Assembly (NCBI GenBank): GCA_001508005.1
Contig: LGEZ01000007.1
Location: 1-64,000 of the forward strand
DNA: 64,000 bases
Reading direction: 5' to 3'
From: Clostridia bacterium 41_269
Lineage (GTDB): Bacteria; Bacillota; DTU086
The notes below the pieces were generated by a model, which was given only the letters and a program-made list of their open reading frames with translations, was not told where the DNA came from and did no database searches. Both the position numbers and the translations under genes were made by a program. This document shows, in pieces, positions 41,116 through 51,656 of this stretch (its first letter is position 1; every line of letters starts with the position of its first letter).

Positions 41116-41892
41116 TTGGGGGTTTTGGAAATGCTGGATGACAAAATCCTCATAACCGATGGAAAAAAATTTAAAAGAGTTTTTAACATAAATTCCGTTG
41201 AAAAAGTCAAACTTCCCACCGGTGAAATTGATGGAGAAAAATTAAAGGAAATTCAAAAAGGCAGTTCTTTTATTGTTAACAATAGAAGATATTATGTATT
41301 CAACTGCGATCTTTACGATTATATTATGTATCATCTCACCCGCCATACTCAAATAGTATATCCAAAAGAAGCAGCCTATATTATGGTTAGACTGGACATT
41401 TCCCCGGGAAAGAGAATAGGAGAAGCAGGCACAGGCTCGGGAGCATTAACAGCATTTTTTTCAAGGGCAGTAGGGAAGGACGGAAGGGTTTATACATATG
41501 AAAAGAGGGAAGAATTTGTAAGCATTGCTAAAAAAAATCTTTCCCGCTGCAGGGAATTTGACAATATAATCTTTCATCATAAATCCATTGAAGATGGCAT
41601 AGAAGAAAGGGACCTCGATGCTTTCTTTTTAGATGTTAGGGAACCCTGGTTAGTAATCACCCAGGTCCGGGAAGCCCTTAAGCCTTCTGGGAGTTTGGGA
41701 ATATTAGTCCCCACCACAAATCAGGTAAGTCAGACAATTGAAAGTTTAGAAGACAATAATTTTTTCATTCTTGAGGTGTCTGAAATAATTATGAGAGAAT
41801 TTAAAATTAATGCCCAAAGGCTTCGGCCCAAAGACATAATGGTTGGACATACAGGTTACCTCATATTCGGAAAAAAAGTAGTGGATATTTAA
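41116..41892 (+). CDS. trmI: tRNA (adenine-N1)-methyltransferase (m1A58)
   Basis: IVYPKEAAYIMVRLDISPGKRIGEAGTGSGALTAFFSRAVG. Confidence 0.92.
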   Translation: MGVLEMLDDKILITDGKKFKRVFNINSVEKVKLPTGEIDGEKLKEIQKGSSFIVNNRRYYVFNCDLYDYIMYHLTRHTQIVYPKEAAYIMVRLDISPGKRIGEAGTGSGALTAFFSRAVGKDGRVYTYEKREEFVSIAKKNLSRCREFDNIIFHHKSIEDGIEERDLDAFFLDVREPWLVITQVREALKPSGSLGILVPTTNQVSQTIESLEDNNFFILEVSEIIMREFKINAQRLRPKDIMVGHTGYLIFGKKVVDI

Positions 41893-41912
41893 TTTATAAT
41901 TAAACAAACATT

Positions 41913-43280
41913 TTATCTGCAAAGTACTTTTCTAACCATTACTAATCTACCGAATGCTAGAACATTTGTAATAACAGCTAAAATACCCAAAACTAAAGGT
42001 AGCTGCCCAAAAATACTTCCAAGCATTATTAAAAATAGGCGTCCGTCACGGTTTGCAGGCACATAACGCAGAAAACCATCATATTTTTCAGGATAGTAAG
42101 GATTTCCGGTCAAAGCATGAAACTTTTCCTTTCCTAACATAGACATGGGCGAACCGATCAGCGCTGCACTTCCTAGAAGCCATATAAAAACCTCCGAATG
42201 AGCCAAGTACCAGCCAAGAGTCATTCCAAAAATAATTAAAGCATCACCATACCTGTCAAGAATAGAATCAAAATAAGCACCATACTTGGTAGCCATGTAT
42301 TTAAGACGAGCAATTTCTCCATCTACACCGTCAATTACTGCAGCTGATTGAGCTAAAAGCCCTCCAACGGGCCATAGTCCCTTAATAAAAGCAGCAGCAG
42401 ATAAACAAGCAACTAAAAAATTTAGAAAGCTTATCATATTAGGAGTTACCCTTGTGGAAGCAACTAAACCAGAAATAGGTATAGACAGTCTCCTATTAAT
42501 TAATTTTGAAATCAGCCCATCTCTAGGAGAACGAAGGCTTTCCAGCAAACGTTTTCGAGCTTCTTCAAGATCCCATTTGTCATCAACATCAATCCACCAC
42601 TCTTCTCCAATGTCAACTCCTTTAACCATACCATTTTTCGCCAAGCGCCTAATACCATCACTTAATGCATGTCTTCCTTCTAAAGCCTCATCTGAAAGTG
42701 CTTGGAAAATACCAGAAGTGCATAAAAATACACCGCAATCAACGGCGTTATAATCCTTAATGTCTTTTCCAATGTCTAGTATCCTTCCGTCTGAATCCAC
42801 CAAAACCTTCGTAGCTTCTTCAATCCTGAACACCTTTTGGCACTTATAATCCACCAGAACATATACTTCCCCTGGCTTTACCTGCTCATCACTTTCCAGC
42901 AATTTTTTTACTGCTCCAGGCTGCATCACATGATCTGCCATTATAAGCAGAAAACTTGATTCTTTCTTTAGAGTCCTTTCAGCTGCTAGAACTGAGCTGC
43001 CGTTTCCTTTTGTCCATTGATCATTATCTATATATGAAACTTTAACACCATATCTGCTGCCATCCTTAATAAACCTTTTTATTTTTTCTCCCTGATATCC
43101 CGTTACAATAAAAATTTCTTCAATGCCGTTTTCCCGCAGATTAAGAATGGTTCTTTCAAGGAGAGAAAGACCTAAAAGGGGAGTTAGAGGCTTGGGGAAA
43201 TAAATTTTCCCCTTGGCAGCAGATTCCTTAAGCCTCCTCCCCTCCCCTGCAGCTAGAATTAAAGCTTTCAAAGGGCACAC
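41913..43280 (-). CDS. Bifunctional sugar nucleotidyltransferase / CDP-alcohol phosphatidyltransferase (IPCT/DIPPS-like)
   Basis: N-terminal LILAAGEGRRLKES NTP-transferase; C-terminal DGVDGEIARLKYMATKYGAYFDSILDRYGD matches Dx2DGx2ARx8Gx3Dx3D; adjacent inositol-phosphate synthase. Confidence 0.87.
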   Translation of the reverse strand: MCPLKALILAAGEGRRLKESAAKGKIYFPKPLTPLLGLSLLERTILNLRENGIEEIFIVTGYQGEKIKRFIKDGSRYGVKVSYIDNDQWTKGNGSSVLAAERTLKKESSFLLIMADHVMQPGAVKKLLESDEQVKPGEVYVLVDYKCQKVFRIEEATKVLVDSDGRILDIGKDIKDYNAVDCGVFLCTSGIFQALSDEALEGRHALSDGIRRLAKNGMVKGVDIGEEWWIDVDDKWDLEEARKRLLESLRSPRDGLISKLINRRLSIPISGLVASTRVTPNMISFLNFLVACLSAAAFIKGLWPVGGLLAQSAAVIDGVDGEIARLKYMATKYGAYFDSILDRYGDALIIFGMTLGWYLAHSEVFIWLLGSAALIGSPMSMLGKEKFHALTGNPYYPEKYDGFLRYVPANRDGRLFLIMLGSIFGQLPLVLGILAVITNVLAFGRLVMVRKVLCR

Positions 43281-43285
43281 CCCCG

Positions 43286-44380
43286 TTACCTTTCCCTCTT
43301 ACCTGCAATAAACTCCTCTACCATAACCCGTGCTTCATCATCGGTATATTGAACTGGAGGAGACTTCATGGTATAGGCGGAAACAGAATCCAATGTTCCC
43401 CCAATTTTTCTGTCCAGGGCGAGCTTCATGCAGCGTATAGCTTCAATTATAACTCCTGCACTGTTGGGAGAATCCTCCACTGAAAGCTTCAGCTCCAGCT
43501 CCAACGGTACACCTCCAAAACCTCTTCCCTCCATACGAATATAGCAGATTTTGTTGTCCTTAAGCCATGGAACATAATCGCTTGGGCCTATATGAATATT
43601 TTCTGGATCTAAAGGAAGAGCAAGCTGCGACTGTACAGACTGCGTCTTGGATTTCTTCTTAGACGACAGGCGGCTGCGGTTCAGCATGTTAAGGAAGTCA
43701 GTATTTCCACCAAAATTCAGCTGATAAGTTCGATCAAGCTTTACCCCTCTATTTTCAAAAAGTTTTGCAAGTACTCTGTGGACAATGGTTGCTCCCACCT
43801 GACTCTTAATATCATCTCCTATGATGGGAATACCTTTGTTTTTGAATTTTTCAGCCCATTCTGGATCAGAAGCTATGAACACTGGCATTGCATTGATAAA
43901 TCCAACTCCTGCTTCAAGGCAGGCTTCAGCATATTTTTTAGCCGCTTCTTCGGAACCAACGGGAACATAATTTATAAGCATGTCTGCACCGGATTCTTTC
44001 AAAACCTTAACCACATCACAAGGAGGCTCATCACCGGGTATAAAAGTAATATCTTCTGGATAATCTTTCATATGCTGGGATACACCATCACAAATATATC
44101 CCATCTGAACCGTTACCGGATACTCAGGCAGATTACCCCAGAAAATTTTAGTACAGTTGGGTTTTGCAAAGACAGCTTCCCTTAGGTTTTTACCAACTTT
44201 CCTTTTATCCACATCAAAGGCAGCAACAATTTTTATATCTCCTGGGGTATATCCACCCACATCACAGTGCATCAGCCCCACAGCTTCTTTGGGATCCACA
44301 TTTTTGTAGTATTCAATTCCCTGTATCAAAGCACTGGCACAGTTACCCACACCTGCAATGGCAACCCTAATTTCTCCCAC
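43286..44380 (-). CDS. ino1: Myo-inositol-1-phosphate synthase
   Basis: [50 protein letters not shown]. Confidence 0.93.
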   Translation of the reverse strand: MGEIRVAIAGVGNCASALIQGIEYYKNVDPKEAVGLMHCDVGGYTPGDIKIVAAFDVDKRKVGKNLREAVFAKPNCTKIFWGNLPEYPVTVQMGYICDGVSQHMKDYPEDITFIPGDEPPCDVVKVLKESGADMLINYVPVGSEEAAKKYAEACLEAGVGFINAMPVFIASDPEWAEKFKNKGIPIIGDDIKSQVGATIVHRVLAKLFENRGVKLDRTYQLNFGGNTDFLNMLNRSRLSSKKKSKTQSVQSQLALPLDPENIHIGPSDYVPWLKDNKICYIRMEGRGFGGVPLELELKLSVEDSPNSAGVIIEAIRCMKLALDRKIGGTLDSVSAYTMKSPPVQYTDDEARVMVEEFIAGKRER

Positions 44381-44949
44381 AATACATCCCTCCTTCTATT
44401 GTATTGATATGATATTATGTAAACTTAATTTTCCATAATTATACAAGCCGCCGCAGCAAACACTTCTGCTGCAGCTGGTTTAAATTTTTGCAGTTTATTT
44501 TTATAATCAATAAAAGAGGCAGTGGAAAACTTCCGGAGTGAAATACAGCAAAAACTAATGCTTAACTTAGATTATCCCACGCTTAAAATCTTAAAAATCC
44601 AACCTTAAGCATGGAAATAGGCTTCCTAGCAATGCTGTTTAATTGGAATCTTCTATCTATTGGAATGTTTAGAAAGGCGTTAAAAGAGAGTGAGAAAACA
44701 AGGTTGGAAAAAGTCTCTCAATGCATAATTTTTAAACAAATATAATCTTAAAGTCAAATTTTAAAAATAATGGTCAAATAAGGACTGGATTTCAAATCTT
44801 GTCTTTTTTTAAATTTTTTTAAAACTTAGTATTCTTTGCTAAGCCTTAAACCATTTTATTAAGCAAAATAAAAACTATAAAAAATATGCCCGAAACAGAT
44901 AGCCTCGGGCCGCTTACATTTTTGATTTTGTACTTTTATATTTCTATTT

Positions 44950-46035
44950 CTATATTTCTACCAAAGTATATTCCAAACTACCCATTCCAATACGAGCAGC
45001 ATGTTCCAGCTGGTGCATAGCATTTAATTTTCCATAAGAAACTTCAGCCAAGTTCCTTTTATTAGCTTCTGCTGTAAGATCAAGGGTGGCTTTATCAATG
45101 GCTACAGGATCAAAAGAACCCAAAATGCCAATGTCAGAAATTATTTTTTCCTGCTTTTTATCCAAACAGTCACAGTCTTTGGTCATATTAACCAGAACAT
45201 TTATAAAAAAGCATTTATCTTCTTTCCCTTTTATTACTCCATATGCGTGCTCAGCCATCTCCTTTTGAACAATAACAGAATCCCGCCCAAAATTATACTC
45301 AACAGCGCCGAAGCGGCAGACAGCAAGACATTCCCCACAGCCTATACATTTTTCACTATTTATAAAAGCTGAACTGCCCCTTTCCTCAATAATATTCTCA
45401 GGACACCACTCTATACATTTGCCGCACAGCCGGCACTTACTTTCTTTTATGGTAGGCTTCATGGAAGAATGCTGGCGCATTTTCCCCATCCTGCTGGCAA
45501 GCCCCATTCCAAGGTTTTTAATACACGCTCCTAGAGCGGTAAGCATATGCCCTGTGGGATGGGAAATTATAACCATTGCGTCGGCAAGGCGGATCTCCCG
45601 GGCTATTTTTACCGTTTTGTTCAGCTCGCCGTTAATTTCCACTTCTATCTCCGTATTACCCGCTAGGCCGTCGGCCATAATAAAGGGCGCCCCCACCTGA
45701 TCTATGCCAAACCCGCGCCTGTGAGCATGCATTATATGCTTAATTGCATTTTCCCGCTCTCCTTTATAAAGTGTTGAGGTTTCCGTTAAAAAAGGCAGTC
45801 CTTCATTTTCTTTAACTTTTTCTACCACTGCTCGAGCAATCTCAGGATGCATATGGGTGATATTGTTTTTTTCTCCCACATGTACCTTAATGGCAACAAA
45901 ATCCCCTGGGCTTATGCACTTTTCTGCTCCAGCAGCATCAAATATTTCTTTCGTTTTCTGGGCCTGTTCATATGGAGTACTTCCATTCTTCAACCTTGCA
46001 AAATAAACCTTAGCTGCCATCATGCCCCTCCCCAT
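44950..46035 (-). CDS. DUF362 domain protein with 4Fe-4S ferredoxin motifs
   Basis: CRLCGKCIEWCPENII, CIGCGECLAVCRFGAV. Confidence 0.92.
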   Translation of the reverse strand: MGRGMMAAKVYFARLKNGSTPYEQAQKTKEIFDAAGAEKCISPGDFVAIKVHVGEKNNITHMHPEIARAVVEKVKENEGLPFLTETSTLYKGERENAIKHIMHAHRRGFGIDQVGAPFIMADGLAGNTEIEVEINGELNKTVKIAREIRLADAMVIISHPTGHMLTALGACIKNLGMGLASRMGKMRQHSSMKPTIKESKCRLCGKCIEWCPENIIEERGSSAFINSEKCIGCGECLAVCRFGAVEYNFGRDSVIVQKEMAEHAYGVIKGKEDKCFFINVLVNMTKDCDCLDKKQEKIISDIGILGSFDPVAIDKATLDLTAEANKRNLAEVSYGKLNAMHQLEHAARIGMGSLEYTLVEI

Positions 46036-46199
46036 TTATTAAATATTGCTTTACCGACATTTTGATACTACATTATTTAGTTAAAACTGACAAGCATTAC
46101 CTTGCTTTTTTTACATTGCTTTTACCAAAAGATAAAAAAGCAGGGATTTCATCTGATTCATTTGCAGTAGAATATCCCTGCTTTAAAAGATTTTATTTA

Positions 46200-47915
46200 T
46201 TACGCCAGCCTAAACTGTTCCACAGTTTTATTTAATTCTTGTGCAAGCTCCGCCAGTTTTTCTGCCGAGCTAGCAACTTCTTCCATAGAAGCATTTTGTT
46301 CTTCTGTAAACGAAGCAGTCTCCTCCAGCCCTGCTGTTGCCTGTTCCGTTAACTCCAGCAGACTTTCCATAGCCTGCGTGATATTTCTGCTTCCCTCTGC
46401 AATTTCCTGAGTTGCAGCTGAAATTTCCTGCACCTTTCCGCTCAGCTCATTAATATGTGAAGCAATGGCACGGAAAGCTTCCTCAACTTTAGCAATAACC
46501 TCTGTTCCAGCATTAACCCTAAGGGTGCTTTCCTCCATAGCTGCAACTGCTCTTTCTGCTTCCTGACCTATCACACCTATAAGAGCAGCAATTTCTTCTG
46601 CTGCATTGGACGATTCTTCTGCAAGCTTCCTCACTTCTTCAGCAACCACAGCAAAACCTCTACCTTGGTCTCCAGCCCTTGCAGCTTCAATGGCAGCATT
46701 TAAGGCCAAAAGATTTGTTTGGTCTGCAATATTTGTTATCATATCTACTATTTTTGCTATTTCCTTTGATTTTTGTCCCAAACCTTTTATAACATCAGAA
46801 GTCTCGTCAGTTTTCTGCTTGATGCTTATTATCTGATCATGGGCATCCTTAACAAATTTACTGCCGTCTGCAGATGCGCTATTGGTATTATGTGCAAGCT
46901 CAGCAATGGATCTTAAATTTCCTGCTGTATTCTGCATTTTTGCATCCATTTCCTGTACTGTTTCCGTTACATTCTGAGCTTTTTCAGCCTGATTCTGTGC
47001 AGCTGAAGAAAGATCCTGTATGGTTGAAGCCACCTGTTCCGTAGCACTGGTAGTCTCCTCAGCACTAGCACTCAGTTGCTGCGATGAGGCAGCCACCTGC
47101 TCTGAAGCTTCTGCCACTTCATTTATCAGCCTGCGCAGGTTTTCAAAACCTTTACCCAGAGCATTAAGCATTTCTCCCAATTCATCAGCGGAGCTGCTTG
47201 ACGGAATTTCCCTAAAATCACCTTCTGCCAGTTTATTTGCAAAATAAACAGCAGTTTCAATGGGCTTGAGAATGCTCCTGCTCATCAGATAACTCAAAAC
47301 TATTAGAACAATCAAACCTGCTGCAATAAAAGCAATAATCATGGTAGTTGCCTCTCGGTAATCCTCATGGGCCCTTTTTCTAGTCTCTTCAGCCTGGGCA
47401 AGAGAAGCTTCAGTAAGCCCGTCCAAGGGCCCCCTTGCATTCTCAAAGGCAATATTGATCTCTTCTTCCAGAGCTGCAGCTTGGGCTTTTGCCTCAGGGG
47501 TTCCCTTCTGCAATACACTGAGATATTCATCTATATATTTCCTGAACTCATCTCTAGCAGACTCATGTTGAGAAATTAGCTCCTTTTGTTCTTGGGTAAC
47601 AGCATATTTTGCATAATCGTTTACTCTGTCCACAACCTGCTGGTAATTTTCATCAATATCACCAATAAACCCCTCCCATTCCTGTGAACCCGGGATGGTT
47701 TCAAAAATATCCTTAACCGCTACTAGAACCTGATATAAATCCCTGTCGGCATTAAGAATCAACTGTACACTGGGAAGATACATATCGGTCATTTTTGATG
47801 TGTCCTCGTTGAGTTTGGAAAGGTTGCTTATCCCTATGTAGCCAATAATCAGTGACACTATAGCGGCTACCGCTGTAATAATAACTAAACGTGTTTTTAT
47901 TTTCATAAACCACAC
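46200..47915 (-). CDS. Methyl-accepting chemotaxis protein (4HB-like sensor, HAMP)
   Basis: [41 protein letters not shown]. Confidence 0.96.
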   Translation of the reverse strand: MWFMKIKTRLVIITAVAAIVSLIIGYIGISNLSKLNEDTSKMTDMYLPSVQLILNADRDLYQVLVAVKDIFETIPGSQEWEGFIGDIDENYQQVVDRVNDYAKYAVTQEQKELISQHESARDEFRKYIDEYLSVLQKGTPEAKAQAAALEEEINIAFENARGPLDGLTEASLAQAEETRKRAHEDYREATTMIIAFIAAGLIVLIVLSYLMSRSILKPIETAVYFANKLAEGDFREIPSSSSADELGEMLNALGKGFENLRRLINEVAEASEQVAASSQQLSASAEETTSATEQVASTIQDLSSAAQNQAEKAQNVTETVQEMDAKMQNTAGNLRSIAELAHNTNSASADGSKFVKDAHDQIISIKQKTDETSDVIKGLGQKSKEIAKIVDMITNIADQTNLLALNAAIEAARAGDQGRGFAVVAEEVRKLAEESSNAAEEIAALIGVIGQEAERAVAAMEESTLRVNAGTEVIAKVEEAFRAIASHINELSGKVQEISAATQEIAEGSRNITQAMESLLELTEQATAGLEETASFTEEQNASMEEVASSAEKLAELAQELNKTVEQFRLA

Positions 47916-48021
47916 CTCTTATAACTGAAATCTAAGATGAGCTTTTTCCTTTTTTTAAACTATTAAATTTACGCTCACACCCCTTTTACATAAATTAAAC
48001 CTGCTTCCTTCAACAACAGCA

Positions 48022-48143
48022 GGCTGCCTATGGATATAAATGGATATAAATGTGTGCAAATAAAATTGGCAGCCTGGCAGTCATAGCCCATCGGGGCTTT
48101 AGACCCAAAGCTTTGCGCCCCTGCCTTTCGACAGGTTTGCCCT
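48022..48143 (-). promoter_or_regulatory. c-di-GMP-I (GEMM) riboswitch upstream of MCP, with candidate expression platform
   Basis: Minus strand GGGCAAACCTGTCGAAAGGCAGGGGCGCAAAGC...GGGTCTAAAGCCCCGATGGGCTATGACTGCCAGGCTGCC; downstream GGCAGCC can pair with GGCTGCC. Confidence 0.92.
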
Positions 48144-48343
48144 TTTCGTAGGAAATTTTGGGTAATATCAGCATCTGGCATTAAATTTTCGATAAATATC
48201 ATTCATTTCCTGCCTTTTTTAAATAAAATACGAATTTTTGCATTTTAAATTTAAAATAATTCGTAGGTAAAAATAATGGAGAGGTTTTCACCTCTCCAAC
48301 CTCTCCAATTAACTTCTCCATTACTTTTTAAATGTTTAATACC

Positions 48344-48682
48344 TCATAAAGCTTTTTCACCTTTCTCTTTTGTTCTAATCCTAACAACATCATCTATTGG
48401 AGAAATAAATATTTTTCCATCTCCCTCACTATTGGTACTGCACGTCTCACTTATTATGTCGATCACCCTTTCCACATCCTCATCCTTAACAACCATCATC
48501 AGCATCAGCTTAGGAAGCATATCAACCTTATAGTTTCCTGCCCGCCATTCCAAATAAATTCCTCCTTGATTCCCCCTTCCTTTTACTTTAAAAACTGTCA
48601 TCCCTATAAAGCCGCTGCTTTCCAGCTTTTCTTTAAGAGCTTCCAGCTTTTCTTCCCTTATAACAGCCTCAATTTTTTTCAT
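48344..48682 (-). CDS. glnB: P-II family nitrogen regulator
   Basis: MKKIEAVIREEKLEALKEKLESSGFIGMTVFKVKGRGNQGG; adjacent amtB. Confidence 0.93.
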   Translation of the reverse strand: MKKIEAVIREEKLEALKEKLESSGFIGMTVFKVKGRGNQGGIYLEWRAGNYKVDMLPKLMLMMVVKDEDVERVIDIISETCSTNSEGDGKIFISPIDDVVRIRTKEKGEKAL

Positions 48683-48697
48683 AAAGCTGCACCTCCC

Positions 48698-49921
48698 TTA
48701 TAATCCGCCGTAAGCTTCTTCACCATGGGCTGAAATGTCAAGACCAATGAGTTCTTCTTGGGGTTTGACACTCATGCCCAACATCACGTCAATTGCCTTA
48801 GCAATTACGAACGTAGCTACAAAGGAAAAAGCCCAAACCACCGCAACAGCATAAAGCTGCACCCACAGCAGACTTGGATTCCCCAAAATCAAATCGTTAA
48901 TGCCTGCAGCATTAACACTTTTATCTGCAAAAATTCCTGTGGCAACAGCACCCCAAGTTCCTCCCATTCCATGGCAGGCCCATACATCTGAAGATTCATC
49001 AAGCCCGAGCCTTTCTCTCAATTTTATGCAGTAATATGATACTACGGATGCAACGGCCCCTATTATGACAGCACTTCCAACGGTAACAAATCCTGATGCA
49101 GGAGTGATGGCCACAAGACCAACAACAGCACCGGTAGCTATTCCCATGGCACTGGGTTTCCCATAAAGCCAGCTTAAGACCATCCATGCAAGGGCTGCAC
49201 AGGCCGCTGCCGTATTGGTAACCAAAAATGCATTTACAGCAAGCTCATTAGCGCCCAGAGAACTTCCAGCATTAAAGCCAAACCAGCCGAACCATAACAG
49301 GACAGCTCCTAAAATGGTTACTGGAATATTATTAGGCTCCATTGTATAAGAACCAAACCCCATTCTCTTTCTAACAACTAAAGCCAGGGCAAGGGCAGAC
49401 ACTCCCGATGTTATATGAACAACAGTTCCCCCTGCAAAATCTAGGGCTCCAAGATCTTTCAGCCATCCTCCTTTAGCCCATACCCAGTGAGCCACAGGAT
49501 CATATACAAAAGTTGCCCATAAAAGGGTGAACAGAATAAACGAACTAAATTTAATGCGTTCTACAAAAGTACCCGTTATCAATGCCGGCGTAATTATTGC
49601 AAACATCATTTGAAATAACATAAAGAGAAGATGGGGAATAGTTGATGCATAATCGGGATTTGGCTTAAAGCCTACTCCATTTAACAGCAGCCATCTCAAA
49701 GAACCTATAACTCCCCCCACATCAGGACCAAAAGCTAAGCTGTACCCAAAAAGTACCCATTGAACACTTATCAATGCTAAAGTCACAAAACTCATGGTAA
49801 TTGTGGAAATCACATTTTTTCTTCTTACCATTCCACCGTAAAACAGCCCCACAGCTGGTGTCATGAGCATAACCAGAGCTGATGAAATTAAAACCCATGT
49901 AATATCAGCAGCATTCATCAA
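48698..49921 (-). CDS. amtB: Ammonium transporter
   Basis: [53 protein letters not shown]. Confidence 0.96.
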   Translation of the reverse strand: MMNAADITWVLISSALVMLMTPAVGLFYGGMVRRKNVISTITMSFVTLALISVQWVLFGYSLAFGPDVGGVIGSLRWLLLNGVGFKPNPDYASTIPHLLFMLFQMMFAIITPALITGTFVERIKFSSFILFTLLWATFVYDPVAHWVWAKGGWLKDLGALDFAGGTVVHITSGVSALALALVVRKRMGFGSYTMEPNNIPVTILGAVLLWFGWFGFNAGSSLGANELAVNAFLVTNTAAACAALAWMVLSWLYGKPSAMGIATGAVVGLVAITPASGFVTVGSAVIIGAVASVVSYYCIKLRERLGLDESSDVWACHGMGGTWGAVATGIFADKSVNAAGINDLILGNPSLLWVQLYAVAVVWAFSFVATFVIAKAIDVMLGMSVKPQEELIGLDISAHGEEAYGGL

Positions 49922-49947
49922 ACCGCCCTCCTTTACGTATTTAAAGC

Positions 49948-49984
49948 AAAAAAGGCGCTTTTCAATTACCGAAAAACGCCTTTG
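49948..49984 (-). terminator. Terminator-like hairpin in the amtB leader
   Basis: Minus strand GGCGTTTTTCGGTAATTGAAAAGCGCCTTTTTTGC immediately before amtB. Confidence 0.7.
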
Positions 49985-50145
49985 CTTTTCTTCTTATGGT
50001 GCAGCACTGCACCTCAGCAGTGTCATTTGAACATGGCTTTAAAGCCTAACTTAAATGGACACCCCAACAAGAAAAATATAAAGATAGATCATAACTTCTT
50101 TAATAAGCCACCAAACAGCATCCCCCCTTTCCCCAAAATTAAAAA

Positions 50146-50214
50146 ACGTCCTCATGGAGGTTTACCTCCTCTGAGGACGTCTCTGCCCATCTCCAGCCGG
50201 ACTTCCCTGCCCGG
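50146..50214 (-). promoter_or_regulatory. ANTAR-type dual hexaloop hairpin antiterminator plus intrinsic terminator, amtB leader
   Basis: Minus strand CCGGGC-AGGGAA-GTCCGG and GGGC-AGAGAC-GTCC (both hexaloops A1, G4), second stem overlapping ACGTCCTCAGAGGAGG...CCTCCATGAGGACGTTTTTT. Confidence 0.75.
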
Positions 50215-50466
50215 ATGGAAAAACATAAATGTTTTTAATTTCCTGTGATTATAAAAAGCCTTTAAATAAGCTGTCAATAAATTTTGGAAAAGAATATTGT
50301 ATACATTGAGCCACAATTTTTATAGGAAAACTTTCTTTTCTGAAATTAATAAAAAGATCATTAAACTAAAATTTTTAATAACTGATTGTACAAACATTTG
50401 GGCACACCCCTATGCATATATTATTATCTAAGGAAATTGAAAATAAATATATGGAGGTGACAGGAG

Positions 50467-51576
50467 CTGCCTACAGGAAGGCTGAAAAAGGCTTTTCTTG
50501 GAGGAAACACCCCTTTAGGGTTTCATTCTTTTTTTGACTACAATTCTATTATCAATCCATCTAATATAAAAAGGCTTTTCATTTTTAAAGGAGGACCTGG
50601 CGTAGGAAAATCGACCTTTATGTGCAAAATTGGCGAAGAAATGCTTAATCAAGGCTTTGATGTTGAATTCTTTTTCTGCTCTTCGGATAATAATTCACTA
50701 GATGGAGTGGTTATACCTCAAATAGGAGTAGCATTAATAGACGGTACCGCACCGCACATTGTTGACCCCAGATATCCCGGTGCAGTAGACGAAATTATTC
50801 ACCTTGGAGAACATTGGGATGAAGGAAAAATAGAAAAAAATAAGGATGAAATTATCAGATTAAACAATGAAATCAGCAGGCTTTTTTCCACAGCATACCG
50901 ATATCTAATGCAGGCCAAAATCCTACACGATGAAATGGAAAGCTATTACAAAGACAGCGGAGCCTTAAATATAGCGGGCCTTAACCAAGCAGCGCGGGAA
51001 ATTGCTGATAAAATTTTCAATGGAAAAGAAAAGAAAAATATCCCTTGGGTACGCCATCTATTTGCCAGTGCCATTACTCCGAATGGAGCCGTTAATCATT
51101 TGGAGAATATTTTTGCATATTTTAAAAAAAGAATAATCTTAAGCGGACCAGCAGGAACAGGAAAATCAACTATCATTAAAAAAATCTATTGGGAAGCTGT
51201 AAATAGAGGATATGATATTGAAGCCTACCACTGCAGCCTAAAACCCAATGAATTGGAACATCTCGCCATTGAGGCCTTAAGTACTGGAATAATCACCAGT
51301 GAATTCCCCCATATCTTTAAGCCTTTTCCAGAAAAAGATGTTATAATAAACATGCTGGAATATGTAGATGAAAGCTGTCTTAAGCCCTATACAGCAGACC
51401 TAGAGGAAGCAAGACGGCGTTATCAAGAAGCATTTACAAGAGCTGTTGATTGTATCAATAAAGCCAAGATGCTTCATGATGAATTAGAAAAGCTGTATAT
51501 ACCAAATATGAACTTTTCAGCTGTTGATAGTTTGCGCAAAGAAATTCTAAAAAAAATTCAAAATTATAAAAAATAA
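50467..51576 (+). CDS. PRK06851-like protein with two P-loop ATPase motifs (non-ATG start CTG, or upstream frameshift)
   Basis: Manual extension LPTGRLKKAFLGGNTPLGFHSFFDYNSIINPSNIKRLFIFKGGPGVGKSTFMCKIGEEMLNQ; second P-loop SGPAGTGKSTI. Confidence 0.8.
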   Translation: MPTGRLKKAFLGGNTPLGFHSFFDYNSIINPSNIKRLFIFKGGPGVGKSTFMCKIGEEMLNQGFDVEFFFCSSDNNSLDGVVIPQIGVALIDGTAPHIVDPRYPGAVDEIIHLGEHWDEGKIEKNKDEIIRLNNEISRLFSTAYRYLMQAKILHDEMESYYKDSGALNIAGLNQAAREIADKIFNGKEKKNIPWVRHLFASAITPNGAVNHLENIFAYFKKRIILSGPAGTGKSTIIKKIYWEAVNRGYDIEAYHCSLKPNELEHLAIEALSTGIITSEFPHIFKPFPEKDVIINMLEYVDESCLKPYTADLEEARRRYQEAFTRAVDCINKAKMLHDELEKLYIPNMNFSAVDSLRKEILKKIQNYKK

Positions 51577-51656
51577 ATTATCCCTACAGCTTCTGCTGTA
51601 GGGATAATTTTTATATTGTGTAAGGATAATTTATATAAATGAATGGGAATGCCCGC

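Noticed and set aside
44400-44890. ~490-bp gene-poor stretch with a 44-aa ORF (MEIGFLAMLFNWNLLSIGMFRKALK...)
   Set aside because: No motif, no conserved neighbour; probably ordinary intergenic or unrecognisable remnant.
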